DNA of 64,000 nucleotides from IMCC45349 sp047219225 (GCF_047219225.1 NZ_CP178208.1:1178001-1242000); one strand, 5' to 3'; shown: positions 46,268 through 54,676, counted from the first letter of the stretch. Notes: a model not told the origin generated them from the letters alone. Numbers and translations: made by a program.

Positions 46268-46846
46268 ATGAAAATTGGACTATATTTTGGTACATTTAAT
46301 CCTATTCATGTAGGTCATTTAACCATTGCTAATCATGTGGCTGAATTTAGCGATTTGGATCAAGTATGGTTTATTGTAACACCACATAGTCCATTTAAAA
46401 AGAAAAACACTTTACTAGATGATTACCAACGTTTAGAAATGGTATATCAAGCTACCAAATCGTACGATAAGTTACAACCTAGTGATATTGAATTTAAGCT
46501 ACCTCAACCTAACTACACTATTAATACTTTAGTGCATTTGGAAGAAAAATATCCTAAGCATGAATTTGCCTTAATTATGGGAGAGGATAATTTAAAAAGC
46601 TTTCATAAGTGGAAAAACTATGAACTAATTTTACATAATTATAGTTTATATGTTTATCCTAGAATTAGCAAAGGCAAAGTAGATACACAATTTGATGATC
46701 ATCCAAAAATAACAAAGGTTGATGCTCCTATTATGGAATTATCATCAACCTTTATTAGAAAAGCTATTAAGGCTGAAAAAAATGTAAGACCAATGCTACC
46801 TCACGAGGTTTGGACTTATATTGACGAAATGAATTTTTATAAATAA
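46268..46846 (+). CDS. nadD: Nicotinate-nucleotide adenylyltransferase
   Basis: The 192-residue protein shows the nucleotidyltransferase motif GTFNPIHVGH at residues 8-17, TPHSPFKKK, LIMGEDNLKSFHKWKNYE and the closing SSTFIRKAI (ISxTxxR-type). It adenylates nicotinate mononucleotide in NAD synthesis. It is the last gene of the yicC-gmk-nadD unit, followed at once by a strong terminator. Confidence 0.95.
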   Translation: MKIGLYFGTFNPIHVGHLTIANHVAEFSDLDQVWFIVTPHSPFKKKNTLLDDYQRLEMVYQATKSYDKLQPSDIEFKLPQPNYTINTLVHLEEKYPKHEFALIMGEDNLKSFHKWKNYELILHNYSLYVYPRISKGKVDTQFDDHPKITKVDAPIMELSSTFIRKAIKAEKNVRPMLPHEVWTYIDEMNFYK

Positions 46847-46878
46847 AAAAAGGCTAGTTATATAACTAGCCTTTTTTT
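46845..46878. terminator. Perfect palindromic bidirectional terminator
   Basis: AAAAAAAGGCTAGTTA is mirrored by TAACTAGCCTTTTTTT around a central TA, between nadD and the convergent acidic-tailed lipoprotein gene. Confidence 0.88.
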
Positions 46879-46893
46879 ATTTATACTATTTTT

Positions 46894-47523
46894 TTATTTC
46901 ACTGGTGGTTCTTCTTCTTCCTCCTCTTCATCTTCACCTTCTTTCTCTCCCTCAACATCACAATCAGACAATAAAGCTTCTACATACATTGCCCAACTAT
47001 TTCCATCGAACTCTGGCCCTTCTGCCCAAGCTGTTTCACCTCCGGTAGGTCCAACAACCTCTGCATGTGCTGCAAAGCAATAGTTTTCATCTAATGCAGA
47101 TTTATCAATCATATATACAACTTCATTAACTCCAGAAGAGTGATTAGTAGAATGTTCAAAATGACCAATCTTTGGATTTCCTGATCCAGTTGTAGGAATT
47201 GTTTGTTCTGCACAGTTACCAATACTTAAATGTGTTGCATCAATTGACCAATCACTATTAGTACTATAAGTAATAATTAAATTATCACCATCTACATCTA
47301 CGCTAACAGTTCCTGCTATATGATTTTGGCCAGCAATTAAATTAGTGGTCATACATGGTTCATCTAATGAGGCTCTAGACATATCATTTCCTGTTTTAAC
47401 AAACTCTGAAACTCTAAAATTTGGATTTACTCTTAATTCCTCTTGGTTATTGTTTGTAATAGACTCTGAGCTACAACTAAAAAGCACTAATATTATAGCT
47501 GACAATAATGTAACTTTTCTCAT
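46894..47523 (-). CDS. Lipoprotein with acidic C-terminal tail
   Basis: The 209-residue product has a lipobox VLFSCSSES (Cys near 17). A beta-rich domain (about 70-185) with four or more Cys and Trp-rich strands follows, and then a tail of almost only Glu (about residues 193-205), ending PPVK. I do not recognise the domain. It is convergent with nadD. The acidic tail could bind divalent cations or stay disordered. Confidence 0.78.
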   Translation of the reverse strand: MRKVTLLSAIILVLFSCSSESITNNNQEELRVNPNFRVSEFVKTGNDMSRASLDEPCMTTNLIAGQNHIAGTVSVDVDGDNLIITYSTNSDWSIDATHLSIGNCAEQTIPTTGSGNPKIGHFEHSTNHSSGVNEVVYMIDKSALDENYCFAAHAEVVGPTGGETAWAEGPEFDGNSWAMYVEALLSDCDVEGEKEGEDEEEEEEEPPVK

Positions 47524-47647
47524 AATAAAAATATATTTAGTAGGTTATAACTTCAATCTACAATATAAATCTTTAAAATGTATAATTTTTTCGACGAAAA
47601 ACATTTTTAAGTAAGCTTAAACTTACTTTTAATAAATTGACATTAAA

Positions 47648-47670
47648 AAAACCTGCAAAATGCAGGTTTT
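47648..47670 (-). terminator. Terminator of the lysM/kbp gene
   Basis: AAAACCTGCA (47648-47657) pairs with TGCAGGTTTT (47661-47670) over a 3-base loop. On the minus strand it is followed by a T-run, 25 bases past the gene's stop. Confidence 0.82.
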
Positions 47671-47694
47671 TAGACTTTTAAAATAATTTAAAAA

Positions 47695-48195
47695 TTATTC
47701 TTCAATATGAGGAATACGTAATACTTGTCCTGGATAAATTAAATCTGGATCTTTAAGCATTGGCTTATTAGCTTCAAAAATCACTGGATACTTCATCGCA
47801 TTACCATAATATGTCTTTGCTATTTTTCCTAATGTATCTCCACTCTCAACAGTATGAAACTTAGCTTCTGGTTCTACATTTTCAACAGTCATCTGGTCAT
47901 CAACAGTTGCAATTCCTGCCGAATTACCAACAACTAACACCACTTTTTCTTTAGTTGCTTGATCGTAAGCTGCTCCAGTAATAGTAGCTGTATCATTAGC
48001 TATATGGATATTTAAATTTTCTACTTCTAATTGTAAATCTCTAACAGTTTCTTCTAAGTTTGATGCTGCAGTTGCTTCGGCTTTTAGTTTTGCCTCGGCT
48101 GCTGCCGCAGCGGCTTCAGCTGCCTCTTCTGCATCTGTTTTACCAATTCCAAATACTTTTGCTCCAGCATTTTTAATAAATGAAAAAATCCCCAT
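47695..48195 (-). CDS. lysM: BON-LysM protein, YgaU/Kbp type
   Basis: The 166-residue protein has an Ala/Glu-rich helical N-terminus (about 20-45), a BON domain (about 45-100, IANDTATITGAAYDQATKEKV) and a C-terminal LysM domain (about 111-163, FHTVESGDTLGKIAKTYYGNAMKYPVIFEANKPM in pieces, then YPGQVLRIP). This is the layout of E. coli YgaU, renamed Kbp for potassium binding. There is no signal peptide, so it is likely cytoplasmic. Confidence 0.9.
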   Translation of the reverse strand: MGIFSFIKNAGAKVFGIGKTDAEEAAEAAAAAAEAKLKAEATAASNLEETVRDLQLEVENLNIHIANDTATITGAAYDQATKEKVVLVVGNSAGIATVDDQMTVENVEPEAKFHTVESGDTLGKIAKTYYGNAMKYPVIFEANKPMLKDPDLIYPGQVLRIPHIEE

Positions 48196-48338
48196 TGTTA
48201 TATGTTTTTAAGGTTAATAATTACTAATTGTAAATTTCAAAAAATTTACTTTAAAATCCTATTGACGCTCACAATTAGTATGTTAAGTTATTGTTCTAAT
48301 TATTTAGACACAAACAGTTAAAAAAAGTCACAAAAAAA

Positions 48339-48371
48339 GAGACTGCTTAAAAAAGTCTTTTAAGCAGTCTC
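48339..48371 (-). terminator. Terminator of the preceding minus-strand lipoprotein gene
   Basis: GAGACTGCTTAAA (48339-48351) pairs with TTTAAGCAGTCTC (48359-48371) around a 7-base loop, followed by T on the minus strand, 25 bases past the stop at 48397. Confidence 0.8.
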
Positions 48372-48396
48372 ACAACTAAAATAACCAACCAAAATT

Positions 48397-49341
48397 CTAG
48401 TCTCTTTTACTAACCCTTGGGTTCTCTTTTTTATCTGTTTTTTGTTTACGTAATTTATCTTGAGAAGACTTTGACTTGTCTAAGCTCCCATCTGCCTTAC
48501 GTAAATACTGGATATATCCTCTTCCTTGGAATTCATAATAAGTTCCAGATGATGGATGATACAGCTCTATTAATCCATCATTTATAACGCTTAATTCAAA
48601 GAATTCATTGTCAAAGAAATCATAATCTAGTGTTAAAGTTTTTAGGTAAAAATTATTAGGTACATTTTGTATTCCATAAACTCCTGTGTAGTCCCAATAA
48701 ATGTTATTTACATTAGCAACATCTACATCTTGTGAACTTCTAAAAGTAGAGTCGTTCCCACCAGCTAAAAACTGTAAATAGTTTTCGTAATCAAATTCAT
48801 TAATAGCACCTATTTCACTAGTATATACCTTCTCCCAAGCTTCGTATTCCTGTAGGAAATAATGAATATTATCATAAAACACATAATCATAATCAAAATT
48901 ACTACGTTGGTAACCATGTAAAAAATACGATGTGTCGTTATATGGATTGTATAATTCTATAGTATTATTATCTATTTGATACACATCAAAAGTTTCAAAA
49001 CCATCTATATTATGGCTTACATCTAAAATCATATCGTATGCATCGTAATAGCCAATATGTATACCATAACCATTACCTTGACTCCCAATACCAACTAAAT
49101 TATTGTTAGCGTACACATTTCCATTTAAAAACGAAATAGTGAATGCCTTTTGTAAAAAAGGAGTTTGTCCATAACCAACCGTTTGATTAATATCTACATA
49201 CCATAACTCATAAGAGTTTAATAACTGATTTAAAGAGATTGATGGATTATTATGATAATCATCTTCAATAATATCAATATGGCATGAAGTAAATAATATT
49301 GCTACTAAAGCAAATCCCGAAAGTAATTTTAACATCTTCAT
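48397..49341 (-). CDS. Lipoprotein of unknown function with two similar halves
   Basis: The 314-residue product has a lipobox LFTSCHIDI (Cys near 20). The body has two stretches of similar form, each with a long opening helix (LNQLLNSYELWYVDIN, then FLQEYEAWEKVYTSEI), strands, and a closing Tyr-rich segment (IELYNPYNDTSYFLHGY, then IELYHPSSGTYYEFQGR). This suggests an internal duplication. The end is a basic tail. I recall such proteins in flavobacteria under misleading names, but no function. Confidence 0.8.
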   Translation of the reverse strand: MKMLKLLSGFALVAILFTSCHIDIIEDDYHNNPSISLNQLLNSYELWYVDINQTVGYGQTPFLQKAFTISFLNGNVYANNNLVGIGSQGNGYGIHIGYYDAYDMILDVSHNIDGFETFDVYQIDNNTIELYNPYNDTSYFLHGYQRSNFDYDYVFYDNIHYFLQEYEAWEKVYTSEIGAINEFDYENYLQFLAGGNDSTFRSSQDVDVANVNNIYWDYTGVYGIQNVPNNFYLKTLTLDYDFFDNEFFELSVINDGLIELYHPSSGTYYEFQGRGYIQYLRKADGSLDKSKSSQDKLRKQKTDKKENPRVSKRD

Positions 49342-49419
49342 AAGCTATTCTTTTTACAGTTATATTTTACTAATTTCAAATTGCGTGCCAAAAATGCAAA
49401 TAACTGGTTTACAATATTG

Positions 49420-49448
49420 TTTGAAACGTGATATTTTATGTACTTTTG
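49420..49448 (+). promoter_or_regulatory. Promoter of gpsA
   Basis: TTTG at 49420-49423 and TACTTTTG at 49441-49448 are 17 bases apart, fitting the Bacteroidota consensus, 24 bases before the gpsA ATG. Confidence 0.6.
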
Positions 49449-49472
49449 AAATACTAAAATTTTTTATCCTTT

Positions 49473-50474
49473 ATGGCTTCAGAATTAAAATATGCTGTCT
49501 TTGGAAGCGGAAGTTGGGCTACTGCAATTGTAAAAATGTTATGTGAGAATCTCGATGAAGTAGGATGGTATATGCGAAGTGTTTATACCAAAGAACACCT
49601 TTTAAAAGAACAACATAATCCAAGTTATTTAAGCTCGGTTGAATTTCATTTAGAACAGTTAAAGCTTAGCAACGATATTAATGAAATAGCTGAATATGCA
49701 GATGTGCTTATTTTTGTAATTCCATCAGCATTTATTTATACTGAGCTAGAAAAACTTAACGTTGATATTACTAATAAAACTGTAGTATCTGCCGTAAAAG
49801 GGATAATACCAGAATCTGGTCTTTTAGTAGGCGAGCATTTTCATGACCACTACAATATTGCTTTTGAAAATATTGGTGTTATTGCTGGTCCTTGTCATGC
49901 CGAAGAAGTTGCTTTGGAGCGTTTATCGTATTTAACAATATCGTGTGCTGATGCAAATAAAGCGCAAGAAATAGCAAACCAATTATCGAGTAACTATATT
50001 AAAACAAAAATTAGCGATGATATTATTGGTACCGAATATGCCGTAATGCTTAAAAATATTTATGCCATTGCTGCTGGAATTGCGCATGGTTTAGGTTATG
50101 GTGATAATTTCCAGAGTGTATTAATGAGTAATGCTATTCGTGAAATGAAGCGTTTTATAAAGAAAATGCACAAGATGAAACGTAACATTAACAACTCTGC
50201 GTATTTAGGTGATTTATTAGTAACTGGATACTCTGTGTTTTCTAGAAACCGTATGTTTGGAAACATGATTGGTAAAGGATACACAGTAAAATCGGCACAA
50301 ATGGAAATGAATATGGTTGCTGAAGGTTATTACGCAACAAAAAGTGCGTTTTTACTCAATCAAAAAAATGAGAAGAAAACTAAATTACCAATAATAAATG
50401 CTGTTCATGCAGTTTTATATGAAGGTAAAAATCCTAAAAAAGTATTTAAGAAACTAACTGAGAAGTTGGATTAA
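49473..50474 (+). CDS. gpsA: Glycerol-3-phosphate dehydrogenase (NAD(P)+)
   Basis: The 333-residue protein has the Rossmann motif FGSGSWATAIV near residue 10, VVSAVKGI, IAGPCHAEEV, and the substrate-site EYAVMLKNIYAIAAGI and GDLLVTG. It reduces dihydroxyacetone phosphate to sn-glycerol-3-phosphate for phospholipid synthesis. Length is typical. A 64-residue membrane protein gene begins on the base after its stop. Confidence 0.94.
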   Translation: MASELKYAVFGSGSWATAIVKMLCENLDEVGWYMRSVYTKEHLLKEQHNPSYLSSVEFHLEQLKLSNDINEIAEYADVLIFVIPSAFIYTELEKLNVDITNKTVVSAVKGIIPESGLLVGEHFHDHYNIAFENIGVIAGPCHAEEVALERLSYLTISCADANKAQEIANQLSSNYIKTKISDDIIGTEYAVMLKNIYAIAAGIAHGLGYGDNFQSVLMSNAIREMKRFIKKMHKMKRNINNSAYLGDLLVTGYSVFSRNRMFGNMIGKGYTVKSAQMEMNMVAEGYYATKSAFLLNQKNEKKTKLPIINAVHAVLYEGKNPKKVFKKLTEKLD

Positions 50475-50669
50475 ATGAGTTACAAACTGACAATTCCAAG
50501 AAGTATTTTATTATTACTTTTTATTATTACTGGAATCTTTTCAATTTATAATAAAGGTATAAATAATATGGCTATTTATGAATTACTCATTATCGCATTA
50601 CTTATATTAAGCTTAATGCTTCCTCTAAATAAAAAGATTAAAGCTCTTTCTAAAAAATTACTTAACTAA
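50475..50669 (+). CDS. Small two-TM membrane protein
   Basis: The 64-residue protein has two hydrophobic helices (about 9-24 and 34-50) joined by a short polar loop and ends in a basic tail. It starts immediately after gpsA and is likely co-translated with it. Its last 12 bases overlap the end of the convergent gene at 50658. No family assignment. Confidence 0.65.
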   Translation: MSYKLTIPRSILLLLFIITGIFSIYNKGINNMAIYELLIIALLILSLMLPLNKKIKALSKKLLN

Positions 50670-51053
50670 AACACCTCTAGCTTCCATAAGAGGAATAGGT
50701 TGTAATGCTTTTTCGTTAATGGTGTTTTTTCTAAATACAAACGACTTATCGTACATCTTGTTATCCTCAAAATAAGTTACAATAAACTCGTTGTTTAAAG
50801 CCAATACATCTTCTTGCATTAACTCTATTTTAGCATAACTTTTTGGTGGTAACTTTTCTAATTTATGACGCATTGTAGAAGTTGCTCGTTTTTCGTCATA
50901 ACCTCTAGTCATAATCAGTAGCATCTCTAAATCAACGTCTTTATCATTGATAATGTAAGCATTCCAATCGTCTGTTTTGTAAGTGTCATTATATTCCCTA
51001 ACAACAGCTATATAAACATTTTCAACCTTTGGTATTTCTATATCCTTTTTCAT
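50658..51053 (-). CDS. Conserved hypothetical protein
   Basis: The 131-residue soluble protein begins KKDIEIPKVENVYIAVV and contains WNAYIINDKDVDLE and a charged helix (RATSTMRHKLEKLPPKSYAKIELM in pieces). I think it is conserved in Bacteroidota as an uncharacterised protein. It is convergent with the small membrane gene, and its own upstream region holds the dispersed repeat at 51063-51091. Confidence 0.75.
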   Translation of the reverse strand: MKKDIEIPKVENVYIAVVREYNDTYKTDDWNAYIINDKDVDLEMLLIMTRGYDEKRATSTMRHKLEKLPPKSYAKIELMQEDVLALNNEFIVTYFEDNKMYDKSFVFRKNTINEKALQPIPLMEARGVLVK

Positions 51054-51062
51054 AATCTCTAG

Positions 51063-51091
51063 GTGTCATTTCGAGCGCAGTCGAGAAATCT
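51063..51091. repeat. Dispersed flavobacterial hairpin repeat
   Basis: GTGTCATTTCGAGCGCAG followed by TCGAGAAATCT forms a short imperfect hairpin (ATTTC pairs with GAAAT; CGA pairs with TCG). I remember the core TGTCATTTCGAGCGnAGTCGAG as a very common repeat in flavobacterial genomes. It lies between pheS (stop at 51117) and the 131-residue gene (start at 51053). Only one copy is visible in this window. Confidence 0.6.
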
Positions 51092-51116
51092 TCTTTTTAA
51101 ATAGAAATGTTATTAT

Positions 51117-52136
51117 TTACAATGCAGATTTAAATTGCTCTAAGAAACGTACATCGTTTTCACTTAACAAACGAATGTCACTTATTTGGTGTAACAACAT
51201 CGCTATACGATCTATACCAACACCAAATGCAAATCCTGAATATTCTGTTGGATCGATATTACAATTTTCTAAAACATTTGGATCGACCATACCACAACCT
51301 CCAATTTCTAACCATCCAGTTCCTTTGGTAATTTTATAGTCGGTTTCAGTTTCTAATCCCCAATACACATCAATCTCAGCACTAGGCTCAGTAAATGGGA
51401 AATAAGAAGGACGCAGCCTAATTTTAGACTTACCAAACATTTCTGTTGTAAAGTATTGTAAGGTTTGCTTAAGGTCGGCAAAACTTACATTCTTATCTAT
51501 ATACAATCCTTCTAATTGGTGAAAAAAACAATGCGAGCGTGCCGAAATAGCTTCATTACGATATACACGACCTGGAGATATTGTACGAATTGGTGGTTTA
51601 TTGTTTTCCATATAACGTACTTGTACAGAACTTGTATGTGTACGTAATAAAATATCTGGATTTGTTTGAATAAAAAACGTATCCTGCATATCACGTGCAG
51701 GATGATATTCTGGTAAATTTAACGCTGTAAAATTATGCCAATCATCTTCAATTTCTGGACCTTCACTAACATTAAATCCTATACGAGAAAAAATATCTAT
51801 AATTTGATTTTTCACTAAAGAAATTGGATGACGTGCACCTAACTCTATTGGTTCTCCTGGGCGTGATAAATCGCCAAAATTACCTTGCGCTTCCTCATTA
51901 TTTTCTAATTCAGATTTTAATGCATTTACTTTTTCTTGAGCTGTTGTTTTAAGCTTATTTATAGCTTGACCAAACTCTTTCTTTTGGTCGTTAGCTACAT
52001 TTCTAAACTCAGCAAAAAACTCATTAAGTAGTCCTTTTTTTCCTAAATATTTAATTCGGAAATCTTCTACTTCTTCTTTAGTTTGTGCTGTAAAAACTTC
52101 AGCTTCTTCAATTAGTTCTTTAATCTTATCAATCAT
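51117..52136 (-). CDS. pheS: Phenylalanyl-tRNA synthetase alpha chain
   Basis: The 339-residue protein has an N-terminal coiled coil (about 1-90) and a class II synthetase core. Visible motifs are GARHPISLVKNQIIDIF, EDDWHNFTALNLPEYHPARDMQDTFF in pieces, RTHTSSVQVRYM, and the C-terminal IGGCGMVDPNVL and FGVGIDRIAML. It charges tRNA-Phe together with PheT. pheT is not adjacent, as often in Bacteroidota. The stop lies 26 bases from the dispersed repeat. Confidence 0.96.
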   Translation of the reverse strand: MIDKIKELIEEAEVFTAQTKEEVEDFRIKYLGKKGLLNEFFAEFRNVANDQKKEFGQAINKLKTTAQEKVNALKSELENNEEAQGNFGDLSRPGEPIELGARHPISLVKNQIIDIFSRIGFNVSEGPEIEDDWHNFTALNLPEYHPARDMQDTFFIQTNPDILLRTHTSSVQVRYMENNKPPIRTISPGRVYRNEAISARSHCFFHQLEGLYIDKNVSFADLKQTLQYFTTEMFGKSKIRLRPSYFPFTEPSAEIDVYWGLETETDYKITKGTGWLEIGGCGMVDPNVLENCNIDPTEYSGFAFGVGIDRIAMLLHQISDIRLLSENDVRFLEQFKSAL

Positions 52137-52174
52137 GATATCACTTCAAAAATAAAGGGCAAATTTAACAATTC

Positions 52175-52531
52175 TTATTTTATAAACTCAGCTTCTAGGA
52201 AATAGTTTACTATGGCTTCTTTCATTAAAACACTTTGTTCTCCAGCTTTAAGACTTGGAAGTGCTTCTTTAACTTTATAATGTGGCCAACCTTGTTCATC
52301 AAAGTAATCAAACTCATAGTATCCATAAGGTTCTAAAAGCCTACAAATACTAATATGCATTAGGTTTACTTTTTCATCTTTTTTAAACTTACGATGTAAC
52401 TGTCCTAACTCTTGAATACCAATTAAATAAATAATTGCATCTAAATCTAGCACATCACCATCTGCAAATTGATTAGATAACTTATCAACCAATAAATCCC
52501 AACGTTCCTTTAACTGTTCATCTCTTGCCAT
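52175..52531 (-). CDS. Conserved hypothetical protein, upstream of pheS
   Basis: The 118-residue soluble protein reads RDEQLKERWDLLVDKLSNQFADGDVLDLDAIIYLIGIQELGQ in parts and HISICRLLEPYGYYEFDYFDEQGWPHY, with a charged, helical character and no catalytic motif I recognise. I recall it as conserved in flavobacteria next to pheS. The gap to pheS is 38 bases. Confidence 0.75.
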   Translation of the reverse strand: MARDEQLKERWDLLVDKLSNQFADGDVLDLDAIIYLIGIQELGQLHRKFKKDEKVNLMHISICRLLEPYGYYEFDYFDEQGWPHYKVKEALPSLKAGEQSVLMKEAIVNYFLEAEFIK

Positions 52532-52662
52532 AACGGTTACAAATTTAGTGACTTATAAAATAGTAATGAAACATAAACGTTATATATTAACAAAAGCCAA
52601 TTTATTACTTGTATGACTAGAAAATTACCTTAATTTTAATCACCTATAAAATTTTGGTTTGT

Positions 52663-53175
52663 ATGGCAGTTATAGATATTGTTTTAGGAGCGTTAATTCT
52701 TTTTGGACTAATAAGAGGATTAATGAAAGGCTTATTTGTTGAAGTAGCTTCACTTGTAGCTCTAATAGCTGGAGTTTATGGCGCTATTCACTTTAGTAAC
52801 TTTGCTGCTGATTTTTTAATGGAACGTGTAGATTGGAATGAAAAAACAATTAACATTACTGCTTTTGCAATTACATTTGTTATTATAGTTCTTGCTATTT
52901 CTTTAGCAGGAAAAGCTCTTACAAAGCTTGCTGATTTTGCTGCGCTAGGGTTTTTAAACAAGCTCTTAGGAGCTCTTTTTGGAGGTTTAAAGATAGCTGT
53001 TATTTTAAGTGTTGTACTTATGATTTTTGCAAACCTTAATAAAACCATCCCTTTTGTATCTAATGAAGAAATAGAAGATTCAGTACTTTACGAACCTGTA
53101 AAATCATTAGTTCCTATGGTTTTTCCAGACTTAGTTAAAGTTTCTAAAGAAGAAACTACAGAAGACCAATCTTAG
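52663..53175 (+). CDS. CvpA-family membrane protein
   Basis: The ATG at 52663 (MAVIDIVLGALILFGLIRG) is preferred over the TTG at 52654, giving 170 residues. Four hydrophobic segments and the CvpA-typical opening DIVLGALILFGLIRGLMKGLF (motif given by its key residues DIV and RGxxKG) identify the family. E. coli CvpA is linked to colicin V secretion and to bile-salt resistance; elsewhere its role is unclear. Confidence 0.85.
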   Translation: MAVIDIVLGALILFGLIRGLMKGLFVEVASLVALIAGVYGAIHFSNFAADFLMERVDWNEKTINITAFAITFVIIVLAISLAGKALTKLADFAALGFLNKLLGALFGGLKIAVILSVVLMIFANLNKTIPFVSNEEIEDSVLYEPVKSLVPMVFPDLVKVSKEETTEDQS

Positions 53176-53224
53176 CCTTTCCATTTATTAAAACTTTAAT
53201 TATCTTCGTTAAAAATGTTTTTTA

Positions 53225-53731
53225 ATGAATTCAACGATACAAAAATTACTTAACGATCAAATAAAATACGAAGCTAGTGCTTCAATGCAATATTTATCAA
53301 TGGCATCATGGGCAGATGCTAATGGCTACAATGGTGTTGCCGAATTTTTTTACAACCAATCTGAGGAGGAGCGTTTACATATGACAAAGCTTGTAAAGTT
53401 TGTTAACGAACGTAGTGGACAAGTTATAATTCCGCAGTTAGACAAGCCAAAAGATGATTTTAAAACCTTAAACGAACTTTTTGAAACTTTTTTAACAAGC
53501 GAAATTTTTGTAACTGAGCAGATAAATAAAATTATATATGAGTGTCTTCAAAAGCAAGATTACAATGTTCATAACTTCATGCAATGGTACGTTACAGAGC
53601 AGTTAGAAGAAGAAGCAGTTGCTAGGACATTATTAGATAAACTTACTATTATTGGCAATGACAAATCTGGTCACTATCTATTTGATAGAGATATAAATAC
53701 CATTGCTAACTCTCAAAGTAACGAGATTTAA
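53225..53731 (+). CDS. ftnA: Ferritin
   Basis: The 168-residue protein is a four-helix ferritin. Metal ligands at the ferroxidase centre are Glu16 (KYEAS), Glu49 and His52 (EEERLHM), and later residues in EQINKIIYEC and MQWYVTEQLEEEAVA. No heme-binding Met arrangement suggests a bacterioferritin. It stores iron in the cytoplasm. It is followed by a hairpin terminator and then a small Cys/Lys-rich gene. Confidence 0.95.
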   Translation: MNSTIQKLLNDQIKYEASASMQYLSMASWADANGYNGVAEFFYNQSEEERLHMTKLVKFVNERSGQVIIPQLDKPKDDFKTLNELFETFLTSEIFVTEQINKIIYECLQKQDYNVHNFMQWYVTEQLEEEAVARTLLDKLTIIGNDKSGHYLFDRDINTIANSQSNEI

Positions 53732-53754
53732 AATTTTAACTTATTTTTTACACA

Positions 53755-53780
53755 AAACCCTTTTCACAAAGGGTTTTTTT
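53755..53780 (+). terminator. Terminator of ferritin
   Basis: AAACCCTTT (53755-53763) pairs with AAAGGGTTT (53768-53776) over TCAC, followed by a T-run to 53780. Confidence 0.82.
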
Positions 53781-53783
53781 ATA

Positions 53784-53791
53784 TACTTTTG
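53784..53791 (+). promoter_or_regulatory. Putative -7 element of the 47-residue Cys-rich gene
   Basis: TACTTTTG fits TAnnTTTG and lies 25 bases before the ATG at 53817. The -33 site would fall in the ferritin terminator; none is clear. Confidence 0.45.
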
Positions 53792-53816
53792 CGCTTATTT
53801 AGATTAAGTAAAAATA

Positions 53817-53960
53817 ATGAGAGTAGAATCAAATGTTATTATTCCCTGTCTAATTGTAGGTGCACCTTGTGCTGTTGCTTGTGGTGATAAAAAGAAAAAG
53901 TGCTGTAAGAAATACAAGAAAAAAGGGAAGTCTAATTGCAAACGTTGTCCTAAACTTTAA
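53817..53960 (+). CDS. 47-residue Cys- and Lys-rich protein downstream of ferritin
   Basis: The frame ATG to TAA encodes 47 residues, with seven Cys (11, 18, 22, 29, 30, 41, 44). The N-terminal half is hydrophobic (NVIIPCLIVGAPCAVAC) and the C-terminal half very basic (GDKKKKCCKKYKKKGK, then SNCKRCPKL). It has its own -7 element and a strong terminator, which argues for a real gene. Function unknown: the Cys spacing could bind metal or heme, and the basic part a nucleic acid or membrane. VACGD could be a lipobox, which would make it a tiny lipoprotein. I cannot decide between these. Confidence 0.65.
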   Translation: MRVESNVIIPCLIVGAPCAVACGDKKKKCCKKYKKKGKSNCKRCPKL

Positions 53961-53971
53961 TAATAATTTAT

Positions 53972-54012
53972 AGAATTAAAAAAGCCGCTTTAATAGCGGC
54001 TTTTTTAATTCT
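53972..54012. terminator. Strong bidirectional terminator
   Basis: AGAATTAAAAAAGCCGC (53972-53988) pairs perfectly with GCGGCTTTTTTAATTCT (53996-54012) over a 7-base loop. It separates the Cys-rich gene from the convergent carbonic anhydrase gene. Confidence 0.88.
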
Positions 54013-54029
54013 GTCTAATAATGGTTTTA

Positions 54030-54659
54030 TTATACCATGTCTACTTTTCCAGTGTGTAAGCTATAAACACCTCCAACTATAGATATTTCTCCATTATCTT
54101 CCATTTCTTTAAGAATAGGACTCTTTTCTCTAATACGATCAATAGTAAGCTTTACATTGTTCTCTACTGTTTTTGCTACAAAAGTTGCATTAGAAGAATT
54201 TGTTTCACCATCAACTTCATCAGCAGATTGTTTTACTGCAGGTAAAATGTTTGAAAGCATATCTGTTATGTTTCCTAGCTCAACACCATCACAAGCAGCT
54301 TTTACAGCTCCACATGCTTCATGTCCTAAAACTAATATTAACTTGCTTCCTGCTACTTTACAAGAATACTCTAAACTTCCTAAAATATCAGTGTTTTCAA
54401 AGTTACCTGCAACTCTAGCTACAAATACATCACCAATAGCTTGGTCTAAAACAGTTTCTACAGGTACTCTTGAGTCAATACAAGATAATACTGCTGCTTT
54501 AGGAAATTGCCCTCCTGTTGTTTGGTTTACTAATGCAGAATTATCTACAGATTGAGTTGCATTTGTTACAAATCTATGATTACCATCTAACAAATCTCTT
54601 AATACTGATTGTGGTGTTAGCGTATCTTGAACTTCTTTTGTTATCGCTGTATTTTTCAT
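54030..54659 (-). CDS. Beta-class carbonic anhydrase
   Basis: The 209-residue protein carries the beta-CA zinc site Cys60, His113 and Cys116 (SCIDSRVP and GHEACGAVKAA) with the Asp62-Arg64 dyad. It interconverts CO2 and bicarbonate. No signal peptide is evident, so it is cytoplasmic. It follows the SulP transporter by 17 bases on the same strand, and the two are probably co-transcribed, so the transported anion is likely bicarbonate. Confidence 0.95.
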   Translation of the reverse strand: MKNTAITKEVQDTLTPQSVLRDLLDGNHRFVTNATQSVDNSALVNQTTGGQFPKAAVLSCIDSRVPVETVLDQAIGDVFVARVAGNFENTDILGSLEYSCKVAGSKLILVLGHEACGAVKAACDGVELGNITDMLSNILPAVKQSADEVDGETNSSNATFVAKTVENNVKLTIDRIREKSPILKEMEDNGEISIVGGVYSLHTGKVDMV

Positions 54660-54676
54660 TTTTATTTTATTTTTTA

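Noticed and set aside
54157..54555. Plus-strand frames opposite the carbonic anhydrase gene.
   Set aside because: The anhydrase motifs on the minus strand are decisive; these are shadows.
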